11,897 bases of DNA from Pseudomonadota bacterium (GTDB lineage Bacteria > Myxococcota_A > Polyangia > Haliangiales > Haliangiaceae): the NCBI GenBank assembly GCA_023428295.1, contig JAEYYV010000249.1, positions 1 to 11,897 on the forward strand, given 5' to 3'. Shown one piece after another: positions 1 to 6,761 of the stretch. Below the pieces are notes generated by a model. It saw only the letters and a program-made list of their open reading frames with translations, was not told where the DNA came from and ran no database searches. The translations under genes and the position numbers were made by a program. The stretch's first letter is position 1. Each line of letters starts with the position of its first letter.

Positions 1-1365
1 CCCACCATCAACCCCAAGCTCTACGACCTCGGCATCCCGATCCTCGGCATCTGCTACGGAGCGCAGCTCACGGCGCGTCTGTTGGGCGGTGTCGTTCGCC
101 CCGCGGACAAGCGCGAGTACGGGCGCGCCACGGTGCGCGTGCGCGATGCGGGGGCGCACGCGGGTGTGTTCAAGAGCGTGGCGGCCGGCGACGATCTCGT
201 GGTGTGGATGTCGCACGGCGATCACGTCGACGCGATCCCCGCGGGCTTCGAGCACACGGGCGAGTCGGAGAACTGTCCGTTCGCCGCGTTCGCCAACGCC
301 GCCAAGAAGATCCACTGCGTGCAGTTTCACGCCGAGGTCGTTCACACGCCGCGCGGCGCGGAGCTCCTCGGGAACTGGCTGTTCGGCGTGGTCGGCGCCG
401 CGGGCGATTGGTCGATGGCGTCGTTCGTCGACGAGGCCATCGCCAAGATCCGCGCGCAGGTCGGCGAGACCGGTCGCGTGATCTGCGGGCTCTCGGGCGG
501 CGTGGATTCGTCCGTCGCTGCGGCGTTGCTGCACAAAGCGATCGGCGATCGGCTCACGTGCATCTTCGTGGACAACGGCGTGCTCCGCAAAGGCGAGCGG
601 GACTACGTCGCCACCATCTTCCGCGATCACTTTCACGTCGATCTGCGCGTGATCGACGCCGAGGACCGCTTCCTGAAGGCGTTCGAGGGCGTCACGGATC
701 CGGAGAAGAAGCGCAAGATCATCGGCTACGAGTTCATCGCGGTCTTCGAGGAGCAGTCGAAGCTCATCGAGGGCGCGAGCTTCCTCGCGCAAGGCACGCT
801 GTATCCGGACGTGATCGAGTCGGTCTCGTTCAAGGGGCCGTCCGCGGTCATCAAGTCACATCACAACGTCGGCGGTCTCCCCGAGCGCATGAAGCTCGCG
901 CTCGTCGAGCCGCTGCGCGAGCTGTTCAAGGACGAGGTCCGCCAGCTCGGCCTCGAGCTCGGTCTCCCGCGCCACATGGTCTGGCGCCAACCATTCCCGG
1001 GGCCAGGCCTCGCGGTGCGCTGCCTCGGTCACCTGACCAAGGAGCGGCTCGACGTGCTGCGCAACGCGGACGCCATCATCGAGGAAGAGATCCGCGCGGC
1101 CGGTCTCTACGAGTCGATCTGGCAGTCGTTCGGCGTGCTGTTGCCGGTCAAGTCGGTCGGCGTGATGGGCGACGCACGCACGTATGAAGAGACGCTGTGC
1201 TTGCGCGCGGTGCACTCGCGCGACGGCATGACCGCGGATTGGGTGCAGCTGCCGTACGATCTGCTCGGCCGCATCTCGACGCGCATCGTGAACGAGGTGA
1301 AAGGCGTGAACCGCGTGGTCTACGACATCACGAGCAAGCCGCCCGGCACGATCGAGTGGGAGTAG
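1..1365 (+). CDS. guaA: GMP synthase (glutamine-hydrolysing), 3' part
   Basis: GuaA converts XMP, ATP and glutamine to GMP in the cytoplasm, the last step of guanine nucleotide synthesis. The frame is open from base 1, so the start lies outside the window; 454 residues are visible and about 60-70 are missing compared with the usual ~515-525. The class I glutaminase nucleophile is in GICYGAQ (Cys at 52-54). The catalytic His and Glu are in QFHAEVVHT (His 328-330, Glu 334-336); most homologues have Pro where this one has Ala (331-333). The PP-loop SGGVDSS of the ATP pyrophosphatase domain is at 493-513. Further downstream come KSHHNVGG, PFPGPGLAVR and the characteristic C-terminus KPPGTIEWE before a TAG stop. 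All three domains look intact. A GuaB gene upstream is possible but not visible. Identification is very secure. Confidence 0.98.
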   Translation, partial: PTINPKLYDLGIPILGICYGAQLTARLLGGVVRPADKREYGRATVRVRDAGAHAGVFKSVAAGDDLVVWMSHGDHVDAIPAGFEHTGESENCPFAAFANAAKKIHCVQFHAEVVHTPRGAELLGNWLFGVVGAAGDWSMASFVDEAIAKIRAQVGETGRVICGLSGGVDSSVAAALLHKAIGDRLTCIFVDNGVLRKGERDYVATIFRDHFHVDLRVIDAEDRFLKAFEGVTDPEKKRKIIGYEFIAVFEEQSKLIEGASFLAQGTLYPDVIESVSFKGPSAVIKSHHNVGGLPERMKLALVEPLRELFKDEVRQLGLELGLPRHMVWRQPFPGPGLAVRCLGHLTKERLDVLRNADAIIEEEIRAAGLYESIWQSFGVLLPVKSVGVMGDARTYEETLCLRAVHSRDGMTADWVQLPYDLLGRISTRIVNEVKGVNRVVYDITSKPPGTIEWE

Positions 1366-1367
1366 CA

Positions 1368-1391
1368 CTGTAACTTTACAGCGCGCGCTGT
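1368..1391. repeat. Two interlocked palindromes downstream of guaA
   Basis: Positions 1368-1381 read CTGTAACTTTACAG, a 6-bp inverted repeat around a 2-base centre. Positions 1378-1391 read ACAGCGCGCGCTGT, a perfect 14-bp palindrome. They share the ACAG at 1378-1381, so as RNA only one hairpin could form fully at a time. The element starts 2 nt after the guaA stop and lies about 100 nt before the next gene. No T-run follows, so a standard intrinsic terminator is not supported. It could be a protein-binding site or a weak terminator/RNA stabiliser. The symmetry is seen directly; the role is unknown. Confidence 0.5.
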
Positions 1392-1489
1392 CGTTCGCAT
1401 CACGCTGCCACGGTGAGCCGACGGTTAACAGAACGACAAACGACGCGCTGAAGTGCATATCCAGCCGCGATCGTACGTACAACCGGCCT

Positions 1490-2326
1490 ATGCAAGTCAT
1501 CAGGAAGATCCTGATCCTGGGACTCGTAGGCGCACCCGCCGCAGCGTTCGCACAAGGCGCGACGCTCTCCGCATCGACCACCGACGGTACATCCGCGTCG
1601 GTCAGTGCAGACGGCGAGGGACAACCTACGGGCTCCGATCAAGTCACCATGCCCAAGGGCAGGTTGCTCGTGAACGCGTTCGTCGAGATCAACTTGTCGA
1701 CCGACGCGGCGTTCAAACCCGTGTCGATCTCGCCGGACCTCTGGTACGGCGTCACCGATGATCTGACGCTCGGTCTCGTGCACTCGACGATCGGAGCGTC
1801 GGGTGTGATCGGCGGCGTGGGCGATGCGCTGTGCATCACCGGATCGTCCAACGGCTGCGCGTCCGTGTACTCGGGCGTCGGCATCGACGCGCGCTATCGC
1901 TTGAAGGGCGCGTGGGCCTTCGACGGTGGCTTGTTCGTGAATGACTTCGATCCGTTCGCGCTCGCCCTCAAGGTCGGCGTGCTCGGTCGTCATCGCCTCG
2001 GCGACAAGTTCGCGCTCGAGGTGCAGCCGAGCTTGTTCATCGGTCTCACCGAGCGCGACACCAACAAAGAAGCGCTGAGCATTCCGGTCACCGCGGGATA
2101 CGCGCTGACGCCGGCGGTCACGGGATACCTGCAGCTCGCGTTCGCCACGCCGTTCGAGGGCGCGGGCGATGCGTGGGTGCTGGGCGCGTCGCTCGGCGCG
2201 CGGTACCGCGTATCGGATCACCTCGACCTCGGACTGGCGTTTAGCTTGCCCGCGCTCGCAGGTGGCGCGGATGGAACGGGCGCAGATTTCCGCTCGCTCA
2301 CGTTGGGGGTGTCGTATGCGCTGTAA
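1490..2326 (+). CDS. Predicted outer-membrane beta-barrel protein
   Basis: A 278-residue exported protein of no family I can name. Residues 1-22 form a Sec signal peptide (Arg/Lys at 5-6, hydrophobic core, cleavage likely after AFA). A low-complexity Ser/Thr/Asp/Gly stretch (about 23-50) follows, then roughly 220 residues of alternating polar/hydrophobic strands rich in Gly, Tyr and Phe, for example FALEVQPSLFIGL and SLGARYRVSDHLDLGLAF. The end, SLTLGVSYAL, resembles a barrel's closing strand but lacks the classical terminal Phe. Cys115 and Cys123 could form a disulphide in one loop (CITGSSNGC). The ATG has no clear ribosome binding site, but no other in-frame start lies close upstream. The next gene overlaps this one by 11 nt, so the two are probably co-expressed. 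The barrel call rests on pattern only; substrate or role is unknown. Confidence 0.75.
   Translation: MQVIRKILILGLVGAPAAAFAQGATLSASTTDGTSASVSADGEGQPTGSDQVTMPKGRLLVNAFVEINLSTDAAFKPVSISPDLWYGVTDDLTLGLVHSTIGASGVIGGVGDALCITGSSNGCASVYSGVGIDARYRLKGAWAFDGGLFVNDFDPFALALKVGVLGRHRLGDKFALEVQPSLFIGLTERDTNKEALSIPVTAGYALTPAVTGYLQLAFATPFEGAGDAWVLGASLGARYRVSDHLDLGLAFSLPALAGGADGTGADFRSLTLGVSYAL
2305..2311 (+). promoter_or_regulatory. Ribosome binding site of the OmpA-like lipoprotein gene
   Basis: GGGGGTG lies a few bases before the ATG at 2316, inside the coding sequence of the preceding barrel gene. It supports the internal ATG over a longer open frame that reaches back to about 2169, as does the lipoprotein signal that begins at this ATG. 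Confidence 0.55.
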
Positions 2327-2873
2327 GTCGATCGCATTCCTTCTCTTCGTCGGCGCGTGCGCCACACCGAAGGGGCCCGAAGTGTGTCGTCCGGTGTCGG
2401 GCTGGTCCGCGCCGAGCTATCGCTGCGCGCCGATCACCGAAGCACCGCCACCGCCGCCCGCCGAGCCCGTGGCCGAACCCGAGCCGCCTCCTCCGCCGCC
2501 GCCCGAGGAGCCGCCGCCCGAGCTCATCGAGTTGCGCGACAAGGTCCAGTTCGAGACCGGCTCGGCGGTGCTGTTGCCGCAATCGAAGTCGGTGCTCGAC
2601 GACGTGGTGAAGAACCTCAAGGAGCACCCCGAGATCTTGAAGGTCCGCATCGAAGGCCACACCGACTCGACCGCGACGCCGGAGTTCAACCAAAAGTTGT
2701 CCGAGCAGCGCGCGCAGTCCGTGAAGACGTACCTCGTCGGCAAGGGCATCGCGACCGGCCGCTTGACCACGCAAGGCTTCGGTCAGGACAAGCCGATCGG
2801 CGACAACAGCACCGAAGAGGGTCGCTATCAGAATCGTCGCGTCGAGTTCCACATCATCGAGAAGAAGGAGTAA
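2316..2873 (+). CDS. OmpA-family peptidoglycan-binding lipoprotein
   Basis: The 185-residue product has a lipoprotein signal (MRCKSIAFLLFVGAC, lipid Cys15), so it should be anchored by lipid, most likely in the outer membrane. A proline/glutamate-rich spacer follows (about 44-69, with runs of 5 and 7 prolines), then a complete OmpA C-terminal domain (about 73-182). That domain carries FETGSAVLLPQS, the EGHTD motif with Asp117, and LSEQRAQSV with Arg132. In OmpA/Pal proteins the equivalent Asp and Arg hold the diaminopimelate of peptidoglycan, and the 15-residue spacing fits. GFGQDKPI and NRRVEF complete the fold. It probably tethers the outer membrane to the wall across the spacer. Cys24 and Cys37 before the spacer may pair. 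The start was chosen for the lipobox and the GGGGG upstream; it overlaps the upstream barrel gene by 11 nt. It is Pal-like, but the proline spacer and absence of tol genes argue against calling it pal. Confidence 0.92.
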   Translation: MRCKSIAFLLFVGACATPKGPEVCRPVSGWSAPSYRCAPITEAPPPPPAEPVAEPEPPPPPPPEEPPPELIELRDKVQFETGSAVLLPQSKSVLDDVVKNLKEHPEILKVRIEGHTDSTATPEFNQKLSEQRAQSVKTYLVGKGIATGRLTTQGFGQDKPIGDNSTEEGRYQNRRVEFHIIEKKE

Positions 2874-2911
2874 TCGCGACGCGGCCTCGTCGGGTTTGCT
2901 AGGCTCTCGGC

Positions 2912-4060
2912 GTGGTCCGCGCATCGCTCGTTCTCGGTCTCGTCCTCGCAGCTGCACCTCTGGCGCACGCCGAGGACATCGTCGCGTACGAAGCCGAGGG
3001 TGACGCGGACACGGCCGGCGGCGACCCCCGCGTCGCCGCACTCGACGAGGCGTTCGCGAGCGCGGTGAGCATGGCGCTCGCCGAGCTCGTCTCGCCGGAC
3101 GTGCGCGCGCTGCGCAAAGCGGATCTCGACAAAGAGATCATCGGCCGCGCGCGCCTGTGGGTCGCGAAGTTCACGGTCAACAAGGACACGACCGCGGGCG
3201 ATCGCCGGCAACTCGCCGTCACGGTGCGTGTCGATCGGGACAAGATGCTGGCCCGCCTCGCCGAGCTCGACATTCCGACCAAGCTCGCGACGCTGCTCCT
3301 CCGCATCGATGACCCGTCGGGCCCGCGCGCCACGTATGGATCGGGCGGCGAGAAGGAGGTGCCCGGATCCGCGGCGCTGACCAGCGCGCTCCGCGGTGCG
3401 GGCATGTTGCCCAAGCGCGCGCCAGCGAGCGGCGCCGTGGCCAAGGTCGGCGGCGCGCTTCCGCTCGATGACGACGAAGCGATCGCGATCGCCGAGGGCG
3501 TGAAGGCCGATGTCGCTGCGGTCGCGGGCGTCACCGTCGGCCGGCCCGTGGCCGTGCGTGGACTTGCCGTCGACACGGTGCCCGTGACTGCGACCATTCG
3601 CATGATCGAGCGCCGCAGCCGCAAGGTCGTGGGGCAGGGCAGCGCGATCTACGCGACGAAGGGCATCGAGCCGAGCGTGATCGGCAAGACCGTCGAGCAC
3701 GCGCTCGTCGCTGCCGCGAGTGACGTGTTGCCTCCACAGCGCCAGGTGCTGACCGGCGGCGGTCCGTTCACCGGCAACGACACGCCGATCGGCGAGCCGG
3801 GCGTGGTGCTCGTGCGTCTCTCGTCGAGGACGCCGTGGGGCCTCGTCGCGGCAGAGCTCAAATACCTGCAAGGTGCCAAGGGCGTGAAGACCGCCGTGCT
3901 GCGCCGTCTTTCGCCTGGCGGGTGGGTCATCGGTGTCGCCACGTCGGAGTCCATCGAGCGGATCTCGCAGATCGTGAAGAAGGCGCCCACGGCGGACAGC
4001 AGCGTGAAGGTGAAGGTCAACGGCCAGATCATCGATCTCGCGCTGGGAGTCGCGCCGTGA
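2912..4060 (+). CDS. Secreted modular protein, FlgT-like features, function unknown
   Basis: A 382-residue exported protein. The GTG start gives a clean Sec signal (residues 1-20, cleavage after AHA), with only a weak TAGG 8 nt upstream. The N-terminal part (about 22-120) reads like the helix/strand module at the front of FlgT and related periplasmic proteins: a 'DEAFASAV..AL' helix, then LDKEIIGRARLWVAKFTV and a VTVRVDRDKMLARL strand-helix. A middle part (about 125-275) has the AEGVKADVAAVAGVTV region and a strand with MIERRSRKVVGQGSA. A C-terminal part (about 297-380) has paired strands, GVVLVRLSSRTPWGL, and ends in KVKVNGQIIDLAL. No catalytic motif is visible, which suggests a structural or assembly role in the periplasm. 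No flagellar gene is nearby. It follows the OmpA gene by 38 nt and overlaps the next gene by 4 nt (GTGA). The FlgT comparison is from memory and only at fold level. Confidence 0.8.
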   Translation: MVRASLVLGLVLAAAPLAHAEDIVAYEAEGDADTAGGDPRVAALDEAFASAVSMALAELVSPDVRALRKADLDKEIIGRARLWVAKFTVNKDTTAGDRRQLAVTVRVDRDKMLARLAELDIPTKLATLLLRIDDPSGPRATYGSGGEKEVPGSAALTSALRGAGMLPKRAPASGAVAKVGGALPLDDDEAIAIAEGVKADVAAVAGVTVGRPVAVRGLAVDTVPVTATIRMIERRSRKVVGQGSAIYATKGIEPSVIGKTVEHALVAAASDVLPPQRQVLTGGGPFTGNDTPIGEPGVVLVRLSSRTPWGLVAAELKYLQGAKGVKTAVLRRLSPGGWVIGVATSESIERISQIVKKAPTADSSVKVKVNGQIIDLALGVAP

Positions 4061-4362
4061 CCAAAGCGCTCGCGATGGTGATCGCGCTCGCGGCGTGCGG
4101 CGGTGCGCAGAAGAGCAGCGGTGGCGTGGATCGCGACGACGCGATCGTGAAGCTCGCGTCCAACGTTTTGGACGCGCAGCTCTACGTCGACGGGCGCTTC
4201 ATCGGCCCGCTCCGCGCGTTGCGCGGCGGCGTCGCCGTCGAGGCGGGCACGCATCGCTTCGAGCTGCGGCACGACAGCTACTTCTCGAGCTACCTCGAGC
4301 TCACGCTCGCGCGCGCGGAGCGCAAGACCGTGTCGCTCGAGATGGCGCCCGTGCTGCCGTGA
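4057..4362 (+). CDS. Small PEGA-like lipoprotein
   Basis: A 101-residue protein starting at a GTG within the stop of the previous gene (GTGA overlap), so translation is probably coupled. The signal MTKALAMVIALAAC has lipobox LAAC with the lipid Cys at 14; it is short but has the right charge and core. After a Gly/Ser linker, residues about 35-96 resemble a PEGA domain: 'NVLDAQLYVDGRFIGPL', then GGVAVEAGTHRFELRHDSY and a final strand KTVSLEM. PEGA modules are small beta folds common on surface and envelope proteins and are thought to bind partners or polysaccharide. Its neighbours point to a part in the same envelope assembly. An alternative ATG at 4075 would destroy the lipoprotein signal and is less likely. 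The stop is 1 nt from that of the convergent HDOD gene. Confidence 0.8.
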   Translation: MTKALAMVIALAACGGAQKSSGGVDRDDAIVKLASNVLDAQLYVDGRFIGPLRALRGGVAVEAGTHRFELRHDSYFSSYLELTLARAERKTVSLEMAPVLP

Positions 4363-4363
4363 G

Positions 4364-5380
4364 CTAATCGCTAAACGCGCGCGCTTGTGCGAGGTACGAC
4401 TCGCGCTCGCCGAACTGCGCACGCACTTGGTACGGCTGCAGGCCGATCTTGTCGCCGTGACGAACGACCTCGCTCGCGGCGGACCAGATGCGTGGCGTGC
4501 GTCGCTGCACCGCGCCGATCGCGGAGACGAGGCGCGCGATGTGTCCATCGATCGTCGGCTCGAGCGTGTCGGGCATGCACGCGGTCGAGAGCTCGGGCGG
4601 CAGCTCGAGCTTGCGCACGGCGATTCCACCGAGCGTGGGCGTGACCTCGTCGAGGATCGCCATCGCTTCGACATCGTCGGGGCGGGCCATGCCGTCCTCG
4701 ACCATCTCGCACAGGATCTGCAAGCCGACGGGACGACCCGCGTCGACGAGGAGACCCGCGATGAGCGCGACCTCGCTGTTCGCGCCGCGGACATCGAGCG
4801 CGAGGCGGCCCGCGGTGAACGCGTTGGCCATCGCGTCGTGGAACATCACTCTCCACAGCTCGGGATACATCTCGAGCGCGGCTTTCTTCGGCACTTCATA
4901 GAGCGTGCGGCCGGCGTTCGCGATCACGAGCTGACCGACCTGCTGCACGCCGAGCGACGACACCGCGCCGCGCAGCGAGCTCACGGGGACCGCCGGCGCG
5001 AACACCGGCGAGTTGGCGAGCTTGAGGAGCGCGGCCGCGATGCCCGCGTCGCGCTGCACGGCGCCGACGAGGCGATTCAGATCCAGGTTGGGATCGCGCA
5101 GCATCGACATCATCTGCGACGCGACGAGCGGGAACGAGGACGGCGGACGCGAGATGGTCTCCCCGCGCGCCACGATGTTCGTCGCCATGCGATGCCAGAA
5201 CGTGGTGTCGACCTCGCCGATGGGGCCGCCGAGACTCTCGACGAGCTCCTGGATCACCGACGACGTCGTGACCTCTTTGACCGGCCCGGACCCTTCGGCC
5301 GTGACCGCCTTGCGCGGAGCACGGGACGGGACGGGCGGTGCCGCCTGTCGCCGAAACAGTCGCGTGAGCCAACCGAGCAT
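4364..5380 (-). CDS. HDOD-domain signalling protein
   Basis: A 338-residue cytoplasmic protein. HDOD domains are catalytically dead relatives of HD phosphohydrolases found in bacterial signalling and regulatory proteins. Residues 1-30 are a basic, amphipathic start (MLGWLTRLFRRQ) and a Pro/Lys-rich linker. The HDOD core starts near 77 with 'ISRPPSSFPLVASQ', then LRDPNLDLNRLVGAVQRDAG and the hallmark ALLKLANSPVF, followed by VSSLRGAVSSLGVQQVGQLV. At 208-218 the sequence AGLLVDAGRPV stands where a true HD enzyme has AGLLHDIGK, so the metal-binding His is missing, as in this family. A variable helical tail follows (about 225-338). The frame could extend to 5473, but that would overlap the divergent gene, and the MLGWL start is typical of such proteins. 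It is alone on its strand; output and partner are unknown. Confidence 0.88.
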   Translation of the reverse strand: MLGWLTRLFRRQAAPPVPSRAPRKAVTAEGSGPVKEVTTSSVIQELVESLGGPIGEVDTTFWHRMATNIVARGETISRPPSSFPLVASQMMSMLRDPNLDLNRLVGAVQRDAGIAAALLKLANSPVFAPAVPVSSLRGAVSSLGVQQVGQLVIANAGRTLYEVPKKAALEMYPELWRVMFHDAMANAFTAGRLALDVRGANSEVALIAGLLVDAGRPVGLQILCEMVEDGMARPDDVEAMAILDEVTPTLGGIAVRKLELPPELSTACMPDTLEPTIDGHIARLVSAIGAVQRRTPRIWSAASEVVRHGDKIGLQPYQVRAQFGERESYLAQARAFSD

Positions 5381-5446
5381 CGAGTGGGTGTATCGACCGG
5401 GTGCGCAGACGTGTAGAGGGGGCTTTCGTGGTACGCCCGTTATCGG
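5381..5446. promoter_or_regulatory. Divergent intergenic region, HDOD gene / AI-2E transporter gene
   Basis: These 66 nt between two start codons must hold promoter signals for one or both genes unless starts are misplaced. No convincing -35/-10 pair is visible. CCCG-TTAT-CGGG (5436-5447) is a small inverted repeat touching the GTG start and could affect initiation. The promoter role is inferred from gene orientation only. Confidence 0.35.
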
Positions 5447-6736
5447 GTGATCCAGGGTCAATATCCTCCGCATCTTTCTCAGGTGCTGGTGCTGCTGCGC
5501 TGGCTCCTGATCCTCATCTTCGTCGTGATGGGATATGTGGTCCTGTCCTACCTGGCCGGGGTGCTCGCGCCGATCCTGGCGGCGCTCGGGATCGCCTACC
5601 TGCTAAACCCCGTGCTGGACCTCATGGTCCGCAAGCTCAAGATGAGCCGCGCGCTCGGCGCAGGCGTCCTGCTCATCGTGTTCATCGGGCTCATCGCGAG
5701 CGCGATCACGTTCGCCGCGCCCCGGGTCGCCGCGCAGATCACGCACTTCGTCGAGGACCTGCCGCGCATGGTGACCAACCTCAGCACGTGGGCCGAGCAT
5801 CGCTTCGGCATCGAGGTACCGCACGAGTGGCGCGAAGCCGTCGAGAGCGATCACCTGCAAGAGACGCTGTCCGCGTCGTCGGGACCGATCGGCGCGTTCG
5901 CGAAGGCCGCGCTCGGCGGCGTGTTCACCGTGCTCGGCCTCCTCGCCGAGATGCTGCTGATCCCGGTGTTCTCGTTCTACTTCCTCGTCGACTGGCCCAA
6001 TCTCCTGAAGCGCATCGAGCACATGATCCCGCCGCGCCGCCGCTCGGAGGTTCGCGAGGTCGCGCGCGAAGTGGATCGCGTCGTCGCCGGCTGGGTGCGC
6101 GGGCAAGCGATCGTCACGTCGATCCTCGCGGTGCTGTACGCGATCTGCTTCTCGATCGTCGGCATGCCACTGTCCGTTCCCATCGGCCTCCTCGTGGGTG
6201 CGCTCACAGTTATCCCGTTTGTCGGCACGTTCGTCGGCGCGGCCATCGCTGGCATCGTCACGCTCGCCGACGGCGGCAGCGCGCAGACGCTCGGCGCGGT
6301 GGCCGCGGTGATCGTGCTCTTGCACGTGCTCGAGGCTGGCGTGCTCACGCCGAAGATCGTCGGGCATCGCGTCGGCCTCTCGGAGTCCGGCGCGCTCATC
6401 GCGGTGATCGCGGGCGGCAAGCTCCTCGGCTTTGTCGGCGTGGTGCTCGCCGTTCCGCTCGCGGCGACGTTCGCTGTCCTCGTGCGCTATGCGGTGAAGT
6501 ACTACGAGCACACCGCGTTCTTCGGTCGCGAGTCCGACGCCGACGTGGTCATCACACCGGCGATGGCGCTGATCATTCCCGGCATGCGACGCATCCCGGG
6601 CGGCGGCGTCTCGATGATGGCGCCCGAGACTCTCGCGCCGACGCAGATCGAAAAAGAGATGGACGTGCGGGCAGGGGCGCTCGACGGATCTGTGCTCGAT
6701 CCGGAGCTCCCCGAGCTACCGGATCGCGGACGCTAA
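5447..6736 (+). CDS. AI-2E family (PerM/UPF0118) membrane transporter
   Basis: A 429-residue inner-membrane protein. Hydrophobic segments lie at about 12-36, 38-60, 70-92, 155-182, 222-240, 243-273, 282-300 and 315-348, with a soluble insert at about 95-150; this is the family's usual pattern. Family-like motifs include WVRGQAIVTS (216-225), MPLSVPIGLLVGALTVIPFVG (split across 240-260) and, near the end, GGKLLGFVGVVLAVPLAA. The family includes the AI-2 exporter TqsA and many members of other or unknown function, including ion antiporters, so substrate cannot be assigned. After the last membrane segment a tail of about 75 residues (355-429) ends in an acidic, proline-rich stretch; many homologues stop nearer the last helix. 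The start is a GTG without a clear ribosome binding site; a stop at 5414 limits upstream choices. The crotonase gene begins 25 nt after it, so they may be co-transcribed. Confidence 0.92.
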   Translation: MIQGQYPPHLSQVLVLLRWLLILIFVVMGYVVLSYLAGVLAPILAALGIAYLLNPVLDLMVRKLKMSRALGAGVLLIVFIGLIASAITFAAPRVAAQITHFVEDLPRMVTNLSTWAEHRFGIEVPHEWREAVESDHLQETLSASSGPIGAFAKAALGGVFTVLGLLAEMLLIPVFSFYFLVDWPNLLKRIEHMIPPRRRSEVREVAREVDRVVAGWVRGQAIVTSILAVLYAICFSIVGMPLSVPIGLLVGALTVIPFVGTFVGAAIAGIVTLADGGSAQTLGAVAAVIVLLHVLEAGVLTPKIVGHRVGLSESGALIAVIAGGKLLGFVGVVLAVPLAATFAVLVRYAVKYYEHTAFFGRESDADVVITPAMALIIPGMRRIPGGGVSMMAPETLAPTQIEKEMDVRAGALDGSVLDPELPELPDRGR

Positions 6737-6750
6737 CGTCCGCTCGTGAT

Positions 6751-6754
6751 AGGA
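6751..6754 (+). promoter_or_regulatory. Ribosome binding site of the crotonase-fold gene
   Basis: AGGA sits 7 nt before the ATG at 6762, in the 25-nt gap after the transporter gene, and fixes this start. Confidence 0.6.
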
Positions 6755-6761
6755 CGCTCGT

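Noticed and set aside
1421..1461. Possible promoter before the first barrel gene (TTAACA near 1425 and CATATC near 1456)
   Set aside because: The spacing of 25 nt is too long for a standard promoter, and no better pair was seen.
856..2365. Long minus-strand open frames opposite guaA and the first barrel gene
   Set aside because: Their translations are Arg/His/Asp/Ala-rich with no domain, as expected opposite GC-rich genes; the plus-strand products are clear.
2298..4794. Minus-strand open frames opposite the OmpA-like, FlgT-like and PEGA-like genes, some running into the HDOD gene region in a different frame
   Set aside because: Low-complexity Arg/Ala/Ser-rich products without signals or motifs, conflicting with well-supported genes.
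4385..5416. A 343-codon plus-strand frame across the HDOD gene
   Set aside because: Composition dominated by Arg, Asp, Glu and His; the minus strand encodes a recognisable HDOD core.
5381..5473. 31-residue upstream extension of the HDOD frame
   Set aside because: It would overlap the divergent transporter start, and the extra residues have no family character.
5603..6511. A 302-codon minus-strand frame opposite the transporter gene
   Set aside because: Highly charged Arg/Asp/Glu/His product typical of an antisense shadow of a hydrophobic GC-rich gene.
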